A stretch of 39,283 nt of DNA from an uncultured Clostridium sp. (GTDB lineage: Bacteria; Bacillota; Clostridia; Lachnospirales; Lachnospiraceae): contig UPYT01000027.1 of assembly GCA_900538475.1 (NCBI GenBank), positions 1 to 39,283 of the forward strand. The letters run 5' to 3'. Below are positions 24,292-32,338 of the stretch, one piece after another. Numbering within the stretch: the stretch's first letter is position 1; every line of letters begins with the position of its first letter. Below the pieces are notes generated by a model that did not search any database, had not been told where the DNA came from, and saw only the letters and a program-made list of their open reading frames with translations. The translations under genes and the position numbers were made by a program.

Positions 24292-25431
24292 ATGCTGGAG
24301 GAAATCATGACATCAGAATACAACATAAAATCAGCTCTTCGGGAATCGCCGGCTGGAGGACACGGCGGTGATATTTACCGGAATTCCGTAGACTGTGATT
24401 TTTCTATAAATTTAAATCCTCTGGGAATGCCGGATGCAGTAAGAGAGGCATTGAAAAAAAGCATGGAGCGATGGGAGCGGTATCCGGATCCTTTGTGTCA
24501 GCAGCTGACAGAGGCCATTGCACAGAAATACCAGATTCGAGCGGAAACGATCCTCTGTGGAAATGGGGCGGCGGATCTGATTTTTCAGGCAGTATTGGCA
24601 GAGCGGCCGAGAAGGGCCCTGGTGCTTTCCCCGTCCTTTTCTGAATATGAACAGGCTTTGCGAGCATTTGACTGTCAGATTTGTGTATTTCCGTTGAAGC
24701 CGGAGGACGGGTTTGTTCCAGATATGGACAGGCTGACAGAGGCGGTGGCGGACGTTTCCGGAAAAAAAGTAGATATGGTGTTTTTCTGCAACCCCAACAA
24801 CCCGTCAGGTATTGCAGTGAAAAGAGAACAGGTAGAAAAGCTGGCGGCCTTCTGTCTGAGGCACCAGGTCAGACTGATACTGGATGAGTGCTTCTGTGAA
24901 TTCCTGGAGAGTCCCCGGCAGATTACCATGATGGGGCTGACAGAGGATTATCCAAACCTGGTAATTCTCCGGGCATTTACAAAAACCTATTCTATGGCCG
25001 GACTTCGATTGGGCTTTGCCGTCTGTTCAGATGAGAGGCTTTTGAAAACCATGGCAGCTCTGCGGCAGCCCTGGAGTGTGTCTCTTCCCGCTCAGGAGGC
25101 AGGTGTGGCGGCCCTTTCGGTTCCTGAGACTTATCTAGAGAAAACCAGGAGGCTTCTAAGGGAGGAACGGCTGTTTTTAAAAAAGGGGCTGGAGAAGCTG
25201 GGGTATCGGGTATTTGATTCCATGGCAAATTTTCTGCTGTTTTACGATCCGCAGGAGGATGTCCGCAGTCTCTGGGAATTTTGCAGATATCAGAAAATTC
25301 TTATTCGTGACTGCCGGAATTTTTCCGGACTTGGTCCCGGATATTATAGAATCTGCATTCGCAGCAGGGAAGAAAACAGCCGTCTTTTAAGGGTTTTGGG
25401 AGAGCTGGAGAAGTATGGGCAGATGGGCTGA
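24292..25431 (+). CDS. cobD: Threonine-phosphate decarboxylase
   Basis: A 379-residue PLP-dependent enzyme of fold type I, related to histidinol-phosphate aminotransferase. It makes (R)-1-amino-2-propanol phosphate, the substrate of CbiB. The N-terminal HGGD segment (GGHGGDIY), FSINLNPLGMP, CGNGAADLIFQ, FFCNPNNPSG, LDECFCEF and the PLP lysine K231 in RAFTKTYSMAGLRLG are all present. The start at 24292 has AGGAG 6-7 bases before it; an ATG at 24307 is also possible. The 88 bases before it (24204-24291) hold only a short CCGCT/AGCGG hairpin. The C-terminal domain carries the NFSGLGPGYYRICIR pattern. Confidence 0.92.
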   Translation: MLEEIMTSEYNIKSALRESPAGGHGGDIYRNSVDCDFSINLNPLGMPDAVREALKKSMERWERYPDPLCQQLTEAIAQKYQIRAETILCGNGAADLIFQAVLAERPRRALVLSPSFSEYEQALRAFDCQICVFPLKPEDGFVPDMDRLTEAVADVSGKKVDMVFFCNPNNPSGIAVKREQVEKLAAFCLRHQVRLILDECFCEFLESPRQITMMGLTEDYPNLVILRAFTKTYSMAGLRLGFAVCSDERLLKTMAALRQPWSVSLPAQEAGVAALSVPETYLEKTRRLLREERLFLKKGLEKLGYRVFDSMANFLLFYDPQEDVRSLWEFCRYQKILIRDCRNFSGLGPGYYRICIRSREENSRLLRVLGELEKYGQMG

Positions 25432-25451
25432 AAAAGCCGGAAGGGAGAAGG

Positions 25452-27074
25452 ATGTCTATGAATTTATATCGAATTATCCTGGTAGATGATGAGGAAGAGG
25501 TACGCAAGGGTATTATCCGTAAAATTGACTGGGAAGCTCTGGGTTTTCAGGTAGTGGGCGATGCAGAAAACGGGCAGGATGCTCTGGAAAAAATTGAACA
25601 GCTGGAGCCAGATGTGGTAATGACAGATATTCGGATGCCTTATATGGACGGTTTAACGCTGACCTCCTGGATCCGGCAGAAATATCCTTCTGTAAAGGTT
25701 TTGATTTTTTCCGGATTTGATGATTTTGAGTATGCGCAGAAGGCAATTAAGCTGAATGTAACAGAGTATATTTTAAAGCCGGTGAATGTGGAGGAGCTGA
25801 CCCGGATTTTAAACAGAGTCAGGGAGAATCTGGATCAGGAAATTGAACAAAGGCGAGATGTAGATCGGCTGCGGGAAAGTTATTTAAGCAGTCTTCCCAT
25901 ACTCAGAGAGCTGTTTTTAAACGATATGGTAAGGGGCAATATGCCGGCAGAGAATATCAGGCAAAAGCTGGAGGAGTATAAAATTGATATTTTAGGGGCA
26001 GAAAAATGGCTGACTGCGGTAATTAATGTAGAGAACGAAGCATCAGAGGAAACGGGGCTGACGCTTCATCAGGAAAAAGAACTGATTCCTATTTCTGTAA
26101 AGAGTCTTCTGGAAGATAATCTGAAGGATTACTGCCGGTTTATGGCATTTAACTCAGCAGTGGGAGTTACGCTGATTGCAGCAGTTGATGGAGAGAGAAA
26201 GCAGACCTCTCTGATTGATCTTCTGGGGGATATCTGCAAGGAAATCAAGAGAATACTGCAGGTTACGGTTACGATTGGAATTGGATATTTCAGCAGAGAG
26301 CTGGAACAGCTTCCGGCTGCTTACCAGTCAGCAGTTGACGCACTGGGGTATCGGGAAATCGTGGGAACCGGGAAAACCATTTACATCAATGATATGGAGC
26401 CGGTCAGCCGCGGGAAGCTGCAGCTGGAAACCCGGGATGAGGCTGATTTGATTGCAGTAGTGAAATTTGGAACCCGGGAAAAAATTGAAGCGGCAGCCAA
26501 AAACTTTGCTGCCCGTATGGAAGGGGCAAGGGTGCATATGCGCCAGCTGCAGGTATATCAGATGTCGATTATTAACTGTCTGATCCGTCTGATGCAGCAG
26601 CAGGATTTGGAGCTTGGCGCCATGTTTGGAACAGATGAAATGTACGGAAAGGTTATTTATGGAAACATGAAGCCAGAGGAATTTGCATCTGTGATTACGG
26701 AAGTAGGATGCCGGATGAATGAGGCCATGAACCGGGAGCGGGATAAGACGGCCAAGAAGGTGATTCTGGAAGCAAAGCAGTATATTCTGGATCATTATCA
26801 GGATCCGGAGCTTTCGGTAGATGTTATGTGCCGCCAGCTGCACATGAGCCCGGCTTATTTTTCCACAGTATTTAAACGGGAGACAGGTCAGACTTATATT
26901 GCCTATCTGACAGAGGTGCGTCTGGATAAGGCGGTGGAGCTGTTAAATACCACAGATGATAAGACCTATGTGATCGCCCAGAAGGTGGGGTATCAGGAAC
27001 AGAATTATTTCAGCTATGTTTTCAAAAAAAGGTTTGGCATATCTCCCACCAAGTTCAGGGGAAGCCAGCATTAG
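25452..27074 (+). CDS. YesN-type response regulator with AraC DNA-binding domain
   Basis: A 540-residue transcription regulator. Residues 1-125 are a receiver domain with acidic pocket DDEEE, phospho-acceptor D59 in MTDIRMP and the lysine in YILKPVN. A long middle region of about 280 residues follows (ligand- or partner-binding, with a degenerate GGDEF-like look). The last 100 residues are an AraC/XylS double helix-turn-helix (SVDVMCRQLHMSPAYFSTVFKRETGQTYIAYL, then YVIAQKVGYQEQNYFSYVFKKRFGISPTKFR). It pairs with the YesM-type kinase encoded 42 bases downstream. The start is at 25452 or 25458, both ATG. It begins only 20 bases after cobD, so it may be read from the cobalamin transcript. Confidence 0.93.
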   Translation: MSMNLYRIILVDDEEEVRKGIIRKIDWEALGFQVVGDAENGQDALEKIEQLEPDVVMTDIRMPYMDGLTLTSWIRQKYPSVKVLIFSGFDDFEYAQKAIKLNVTEYILKPVNVEELTRILNRVRENLDQEIEQRRDVDRLRESYLSSLPILRELFLNDMVRGNMPAENIRQKLEEYKIDILGAEKWLTAVINVENEASEETGLTLHQEKELIPISVKSLLEDNLKDYCRFMAFNSAVGVTLIAAVDGERKQTSLIDLLGDICKEIKRILQVTVTIGIGYFSRELEQLPAAYQSAVDALGYREIVGTGKTIYINDMEPVSRGKLQLETRDEADLIAVVKFGTREKIEAAAKNFAARMEGARVHMRQLQVYQMSIINCLIRLMQQQDLELGAMFGTDEMYGKVIYGNMKPEEFASVITEVGCRMNEAMNRERDKTAKKVILEAKQYILDHYQDPELSVDVMCRQLHMSPAYFSTVFKRETGQTYIAYLTEVRLDKAVELLNTTDDKTYVIAQKVGYQEQNYFSYVFKKRFGISPTKFRGSQH

Positions 27075-27116
27075 ACTGGCCCAAAGCGGCGATTCGGGAG
27101 AAGAAAAGGGGGAACT

Positions 27117-28913
27117 ATGGAGCAGCCACAGAAGAAAGAGTTTTTCTCCAGAGGGAGTATCCGGTACACCATATTTGTATATTTCACAGTCAGCGCTCTG
27201 GTGATTATTCTTCTTACCGGTATGTCCCTGTATGTCCGTCTTTCCGGACAGCTGAAGGAAACGGTCAGAAATGAAAACCAGGTGCTTTTAAGCCAGGTAA
27301 ATCGTTCCGTGGATGCATATCTGAGGACAATTATGAAGCTGTCAGATTCCCTGTATTATGGGGTGATTAAAAATGCAGATCTGTCTTCAGGAACAGTCAG
27401 CAGTGAGCTTACTCTTTTGTACGATAACAATAAGGATGAGATTTCCAATATTGCCCTTCTTTCAAAAGAAGGAAAACTGATTGAGGCTGTGCCGGCGGCG
27501 AGACTGAAAAACGATATCGATGTGACACAGGAGCAGTGGTTTTCGGCAACCCTGGATCGGCCGGACAACATGCATTTTACCAAGCCTCATGTCCAGTATA
27601 TTTTTGACAATAATGAAAAACAGTATCGTTGGGTGATTTCTCTGACAAGAGCGGTGGAGATTACAGACGGCACTTCCACGGAGCAGGGGGTTTTGCTGAT
27701 TGACATTACCTATGCCAGCTTAAAGCAGCTGCTGGATAATGTTACCCTGGGAAACGAGGGGTATCTGTATATGGTCGGCAGTAACGGACAGTTGATTTAT
27801 CATCCGAAAATGCAGCTGATTGATGCCGGACTGGCAGAGGAAAATCTGAAGCAGGCAGCCGTATACCGGGACGGAAGCTACCGGGAGGAATACCAGGGAG
27901 AGGTTCGTGAGATTACAGTGAAATCTGTAGGCTACACAGGCTGGAAGCTGATTGGCGTTACGCCGGAGCGGGGGTTTTCTTTAAATAATTTAAAAACAAA
28001 TCTGTTTGTGGTTTTTGTAAGCGCCTTTTTCCTGTTTATTCTTGCCCTGATTAATGCCTATATTTCTAACAGGATCACAATTCCGATTCAAAAGCTGGAG
28101 GAATCAGTGGGAGAGCTGGAGGCAGGAAAACTGGATACCCAAATTTACATAGGCGGTTCCTATGAGATTCAGCATCTGGGGCGCTCTATTGGTGACATGG
28201 CTGCGCGGATTCAAAAACTCATGGATGATATTGTAGCAGAACATGAATCAAAGCGGAAGAGCGAATTTGACACGCTCCAGTCACAGATTAACCCGCATTT
28301 TCTCTATAACACACTGGATATTATCGTCTGGATGATTGAAAATGAACAGAAGGCTGAGGCAGTCAAAATCGTTACGGCTCTGGCCCGCTTTTTCCGCATC
28401 AGCTTAAGCCAGGGAAAAAGTATTATTACAGTCCGGGATGAACTGGAGCATGTTCGAAATTATCTGATGATTCAGCAGATGCGGTTTAAAAACAAGTTTG
28501 AATATAAAATCGACGCAGATCCGGAATCTCTGGATTTGGCCAGTCTGAAGTTAATGCTGCAGCCTCTGGTGGAAAATGCCATTTACCATGGAATGGAATT
28601 TATGGATGGAGATGGTGAGATTCTGATACAGGCCCGTCTGAAAGATGGGGAACTGTGGTTTACGATCCAGGATAATGGACTGGGAATGCCTCTGGAGCAG
28701 GCTGAGTCTCTTTTAAGCCACGGGGCGCCAGTTCACAGCAGTGCAGGAAGGGGTTCTGGAATCGGCGTGAAAAATGTTAATGAGCGAATCCGGCTGTATT
28801 TTGGAAAAGAATATGGTTTGTCCATTTTTTCAGAGCCGGATGAGGGAACGACTATTCACATTCATCTTCCGGCAGTACCTTATGAGGAGATTCTGAAAAA
28901 GGAGCGGCAATGA
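27117..28913 (+). CDS. YesM-type sensor histidine kinase (dCache-HAMP)
   Basis: A 598-residue membrane kinase. One membrane span lies near residues 20-42 and a second near 297-320, enclosing an extracytoplasmic dCache-type sensor of about 250 residues. HAMP follows (NRITIPIQKLEESVGELEAG), then the His_kinase domain with phospho-acceptor H394 in QINPHFLYNTLD, the hallmark of this LytS/YesM class. The HATPase domain has LVENAIYHG (N-box) and QDNGLGM, then GSGIGVKNVNERI. The gene is followed with a 4-base overlap (ATGA) by a sugar-binding-like protein, a close coupling suggesting that the two form one sensor. Confidence 0.94.
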   Translation: MEQPQKKEFFSRGSIRYTIFVYFTVSALVIILLTGMSLYVRLSGQLKETVRNENQVLLSQVNRSVDAYLRTIMKLSDSLYYGVIKNADLSSGTVSSELTLLYDNNKDEISNIALLSKEGKLIEAVPAARLKNDIDVTQEQWFSATLDRPDNMHFTKPHVQYIFDNNEKQYRWVISLTRAVEITDGTSTEQGVLLIDITYASLKQLLDNVTLGNEGYLYMVGSNGQLIYHPKMQLIDAGLAEENLKQAAVYRDGSYREEYQGEVREITVKSVGYTGWKLIGVTPERGFSLNNLKTNLFVVFVSAFFLFILALINAYISNRITIPIQKLEESVGELEAGKLDTQIYIGGSYEIQHLGRSIGDMAARIQKLMDDIVAEHESKRKSEFDTLQSQINPHFLYNTLDIIVWMIENEQKAEAVKIVTALARFFRISLSQGKSIITVRDELEHVRNYLMIQQMRFKNKFEYKIDADPESLDLASLKLMLQPLVENAIYHGMEFMDGDGEILIQARLKDGELWFTIQDNGLGMPLEQAESLLSHGAPVHSSAGRGSGIGVKNVNERIRLYFGKEYGLSIFSEPDEGTTIHIHLPAVPYEEILKKERQ

Positions 28914-29887
28914 ATACAAAAAAAGGAAAAATAGTATGGTTTCTTTATGTAGTCCTGCTGGTTTTTCTGTTTCTGGCATCTTCTACAGATCTGATTATTA
29001 AAGAAAAGAAAAACGAAATTTTTCCAATTTCCGTTGTGATAGAGGATACGGATGATGCGGACTATGTAAACTTCAGAAAGGGCATGGAGCTGGCAGCATC
29101 GGAGCTGAATGCTGACGTGAGCTTTATTACACTTTATGATAAAAATGATCTGGAGCAGCAGCGGGCTTTAATGGAACGGGAGCAGCAGGACAGTGCAGGA
29201 GCTCTGATTGTATCGCCAGTTAATGAAGAAAAAATGGAGAAAGACATTTCAGGAAGCCGCCTGAATATCCCTGTTGTTCTTCTGAACACCCGGCTGGAGA
29301 CTTCCTCTGCGGCCTGTGTGGCAGCGCCGGATTATGTGGAAATGGGACGGCGTCTGGCAGAACAGATTGCAGCCTCCCATGAACGGCGGATTCCGGTTTG
29401 TCTTGTGGGAGAGGCAAGCAGAACGATTGCCTCTGTAAAATTTGAAGAGGGGATTCGAGAGGTTCTGGAAGATCTTGGGCAGGAGGTACTTTTATATGAA
29501 AAGTCGGAGGAGGAGAATTACCAGGCTTTGTTGGGGCGGGTATTTCAGATGAAATGGCAGAGTCTTGTTTTTGTGGCTTTGGACCAGGAGAGCCTTACAG
29601 GTCTGGCCAGAATTTTTGAAGACAGTATCCGTCTTCAGGCATATGCAGATGGCCTGTACGGAAGGGGAACCAGTCTGGCAGTTTTAAACGCGCTGGATCG
29701 GGGAACCATTGATGGGCTTTGTGTAACAGACGATTTTGGAATCGGCTATCAAAGTGTGGCAAGCGCAGTGGAGGCAGCAAGAAGCGGACGGTGCAGAATC
29801 AAAATTTGCCCCCAGGAGAGCTACTACATTGAACGGAAGGATCTGAGGACGGAGGAATTTGAAAAAATGCTGTACCCGATTGAGTAG
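28910..29887 (+). CDS. Membrane-anchored periplasmic-binding-like sensor protein
   Basis: A 325-residue protein with an N-terminal hydrophobic segment (residues 9-30, WFLYVVLLVFLFLASS) but no lipobox cysteine, so it is probably held in the membrane by an uncleaved anchor. The rest has the type I periplasmic-binding-protein plan of sugar-binding and LacI-type proteins (FRKGMELAASELNADVSFI, GALIVSPVN, IPVVLLNTRLE, YVEMGRRLAEQIA, and later SLAVLNALDRGTIDGLCVTDDFGIGYQSV). It overlaps the kinase gene and is likely a ligand-sensing partner for its sensor domain. A comparable pairing is known for XylFII with LytS in Clostridium beijerinckii. The sugar is unknown. Confidence 0.82.
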   Translation: MNTKKGKIVWFLYVVLLVFLFLASSTDLIIKEKKNEIFPISVVIEDTDDADYVNFRKGMELAASELNADVSFITLYDKNDLEQQRALMEREQQDSAGALIVSPVNEEKMEKDISGSRLNIPVVLLNTRLETSSAACVAAPDYVEMGRRLAEQIAASHERRIPVCLVGEASRTIASVKFEEGIREVLEDLGQEVLLYEKSEEENYQALLGRVFQMKWQSLVFVALDQESLTGLARIFEDSIRLQAYADGLYGRGTSLAVLNALDRGTIDGLCVTDDFGIGYQSVASAVEAARSGRCRIKICPQESYYIERKDLRTEEFEKMLYPIE

Positions 29888-29910
29888 AAGGGAAAAGGAG
29901 AAGTGGGGTT

Positions 29911-30933
29911 ATGACAGGAAAAAAGGGGCTGTTTGCATTATGTCTGGCACTTTGCTGTGGGATTTTTGTCAGCGGATGTCAAGTAGGAAAGACGGAGGAA
30001 AAAAAGAATTCTATCCGCATCGGAGTCAGTCTGTATCGGGGCGATGATACCTTTATTAATAATATCCGGAGCGAACTGGAAAAGCAGGCCAAAAGCTATG
30101 AACAGCAGACAGGAATCCGGGTTACCTTAGATATTGAGGATGCTAAGGGAAATCAGAATACTCAGAACAATCAGGTAGAGCGCTTTATTTCCTTGGGCTG
30201 CGATGTGCTTTGTATCAATCCTGTAGACAGAACCAATGCAACGGTAATGATTGATAAGGCGATGACGGCTCAGGTTCCCGTTGTATTTTTCAACCGTCAG
30301 CCGGTGGAAGAGGATATGGATCGATGGGATCAGCTGTATTATATTGGCGTGGAGGCAAAGGAATCAGCTGTGATCCAGGGAACCATTTTGGTGGATCATT
30401 ATAAAAAGAATCCCGAACTTCTCGATCAAAATGGAGACGGTGTTGTCAGTTATGTGCTTTTAGAGGGAGAAAGCAGTCACCAGGATGCGGTGATTCGGAC
30501 GGAGTGGGCGATCCGGACTCTGAAGGAGAACGGAGTTCCGGTGGAGAAGCTGACCGGCGGAATTGCCAACTGGGAGAGAAGTCAGGCTTCTGCCTTGATG
30601 GAGCAGTGGCTGGAGGCTTACCCGGAGCAGATTGAACTGGTAATCAGCAATAACGATGATATGGCTCTGGGGGCGATTGATGCCATGGAGCGGATTGGAG
30701 CTGAAAATATTCAGGTGGTAGGAATTGACGGTACGGTTCCAGGAATTGAGGCAGTAGAAAATGGGAAAATGCTGGGAACGGTTTCCAGCGACAAAGAACG
30801 ATTTGCCTGGGCGATGTTTTCTATTGCGGCAGATAAGGCGATGGGGCAGCCTGTGCGGGAGGAATTAAAGCTGGAACAGGGAAAATATTATCGATGTCCC
30901 CAGAAAATTATCGAAAATAGATATGAAAATTAG
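29911..30933 (+). CDS. Sugar-binding lipoprotein, MglB-like
   Basis: A 340-residue lipoprotein with lipobox VSGC (C23). Residues 37-335 are a type I sugar-binding protein close to MglB: IRIGVSLYRGDDTFINNI, ERFISLGCDVLCINPVDRTNA, FFNRQPVEEDM, DQNGDGVVSYVLLEGE (a calcium-loop-like D-x-N-x-D-G) and VISNNDDMALGAIDAMERIG. It is only distantly like the second binding protein at 31084. It lies 23 bases after the sensor-like protein and ends just before the mgl promoter, so it belongs to the regulator operon. It may serve the sensor or supply the transporter; the sequence cannot say which. Confidence 0.85.
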   Translation: MTGKKGLFALCLALCCGIFVSGCQVGKTEEKKNSIRIGVSLYRGDDTFINNIRSELEKQAKSYEQQTGIRVTLDIEDAKGNQNTQNNQVERFISLGCDVLCINPVDRTNATVMIDKAMTAQVPVVFFNRQPVEEDMDRWDQLYYIGVEAKESAVIQGTILVDHYKKNPELLDQNGDGVVSYVLLEGESSHQDAVIRTEWAIRTLKENGVPVEKLTGGIANWERSQASALMEQWLEAYPEQIELVISNNDDMALGAIDAMERIGAENIQVVGIDGTVPGIEAVENGKMLGTVSSDKERFAWAMFSIAADKAMGQPVREELKLEQGKYYRCPQKIIENRYEN

Positions 30934-30950
30934 AAAAAACGAAAAAAATT

Positions 30951-31002
30951 TATAATACTGTGAAGAAAAATTATAGAAAATATTACAAAAAAGAGTTATA
31001 AT
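30951..31002 (+). promoter_or_regulatory. mglB promoter region with two TATAAT boxes
   Basis: TATAATAC occurs at 30951-30958 and again at 30997-31004, the second being the closer -10 box. Neither has a good -35 (AT-rich, non-consensus), which suggests that activation is needed, as by the AraC-type regulator upstream. A short inverted repeat, TGTCGG (31008-31013) with CCGACA (31033-31038), and two ACGCGAA copies (near 31043 and 31057) follow in the leader. Confidence 0.5.
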
Positions 31003-31083
31003 ACATATGTCGGTGAGATAAAATGACGAAAGCCGACAGATTACGCGAAACAAATCACGCGAATGTAAAGGGAGGTAATTACA

Positions 31084-32172
31084 ATGAGATTAACAAGAAA
31101 AGTTATGGCATTGGCAATGGCGTCTACAATGGCAGTGTCCCTGACCGCATGCGGCGGCGGCAAGGCAGCTGAGACTACTGCAGCACCGGCAGCAGCTGAG
31201 ACGACTGCAGCAGCAACTGAGGCAGCAAAAGAAGCCGAGACTACTGCAGCTGCAGCAGAGGAGAGTGTTGCAGCCGGTGGAAACATTGGTGTCTGCATTT
31301 ACAAATTTGATGACGCTTTCATGACTACATACCGGAATGCTCTGCAGGAGATTCTGGAAGGTAAGGGTTATACTGTAACTTTCATGGATGGTAAGAATGA
31401 CCAGGCTGAGCAGAACAACCAGATCAACAACTTTATTGCACAGGGTGTTGACGCTCTGATTATTAATCCGGTTATGACCTCAGCAGCAGATCAGATTATC
31501 GCTACCGTTAAGGATGCAGATATCCCGACTGTTCTGATTAATCGTGAGCCGACCGCTGAGCAGATGTCTGCTTATGAGAAACTGGTTTATGTTGGATGTG
31601 ACGCACGTCAGTCCGGTACCATGCAGGGCGAACTGATTCTGGAGACCGAGACCAAGGGCGATATCAACGGCGACGGCAAGATTTCTTACATTATGATTCA
31701 GGGTGACCCGGAGAACGTAGATGCTCAGTATCGTACCGAATTCTCTGTAAAGGCTCTGACGGACGCAGGTATGGAAGTTGAGCAGCTTGACCTGCAGCGT
31801 GGTGACTGGGATCGCAACAAGGGCCAGGAAATCGCACAGAATGACCTTGCTAAATTCGGAGATGAGATTGAAGTTGTTTTCTGTAACAACGACGATATGG
31901 CTATCGGTGCACTGCAGGCAATTCAGGCAGCAGGCAGAACTGTAAACAAAGATATCTACCTGGTAGGTGTTGACGCTCTGGACGCAGCTCTGAACGAGGT
32001 TGCAGCAGGCAACATGACCGGTACTGTTTTAAATGATGCAAACGGTCAGGCTGAGGGCGCTGTAGAGGCTATGGAAGCTCTTCTGGGCGGAAAGACCTAT
32101 GCATCTGGCGAGCAGTCCATTTACGTAGACTATGTAAAGGTTACTCCGGAGAACGTAGCTGATTTCCAGTAA
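31084..32172 (+). CDS. mglB: Galactose/glucose-type ABC transporter substrate-binding lipoprotein
   Basis: A 362-residue lipoprotein with lipobox LTAC (C23). After the anchor comes a low-complexity Ala/Thr/Glu linker (residues 28-65, several AETTAA copies). The binding domain has IGVCIYKFDDAFMTTYRNAL, NNFIAQGVDALIINPV, INREPTAEQM, a calcium-type loop DINGDGKISYI, FCNNDDMAIGALQAIQA and VGVDALDAAL, all MglB marks. Codon use is that of a highly expressed gene. It has its own promoter. A hairpin terminator separates it from mglA, the usual way to make excess binding protein. The exact sugar is inferred from family. Confidence 0.93.
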   Translation: MRLTRKVMALAMASTMAVSLTACGGGKAAETTAAPAAAETTAAATEAAKEAETTAAAAEESVAAGGNIGVCIYKFDDAFMTTYRNALQEILEGKGYTVTFMDGKNDQAEQNNQINNFIAQGVDALIINPVMTSAADQIIATVKDADIPTVLINREPTAEQMSAYEKLVYVGCDARQSGTMQGELILETETKGDINGDGKISYIMIQGDPENVDAQYRTEFSVKALTDAGMEVEQLDLQRGDWDRNKGQEIAQNDLAKFGDEIEVVFCNNDDMAIGALQAIQAAGRTVNKDIYLVGVDALDAALNEVAAGNMTGTVLNDANGQAEGAVEAMEALLGGKTYASGEQSIYVDYVKVTPENVADFQ

Positions 32173-32196
32173 GTTATGTAAAAAAGATATGATACA

Positions 32197-32230
32197 GGGT
32201 GTGTGTGCGTATGGCGCACGCACCCTTTTT
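32197..32230 (+). terminator. Attenuating terminator between mglB and mglA
   Basis: GGGTGTGTGTGC (32198-ish) pairs with GCGCACGCACCC through a 12-pair stem with two G-T pairs, followed by TTTTT. It would stop most transcripts after mglB. The remaining bases to mglA (32231-32338) contain no clear promoter. Confidence 0.8.
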
Positions 32231-32338
32231 AAGAAAATAGCAGAATTTGCAGTTGGGAATGGTACTTTGCTGTAAAGTTTCCTTTGCCGGACAGGATGGA
32301 GGCAGCAGGAAACAGAATAAACAAAGGGGGTCAGAAAA

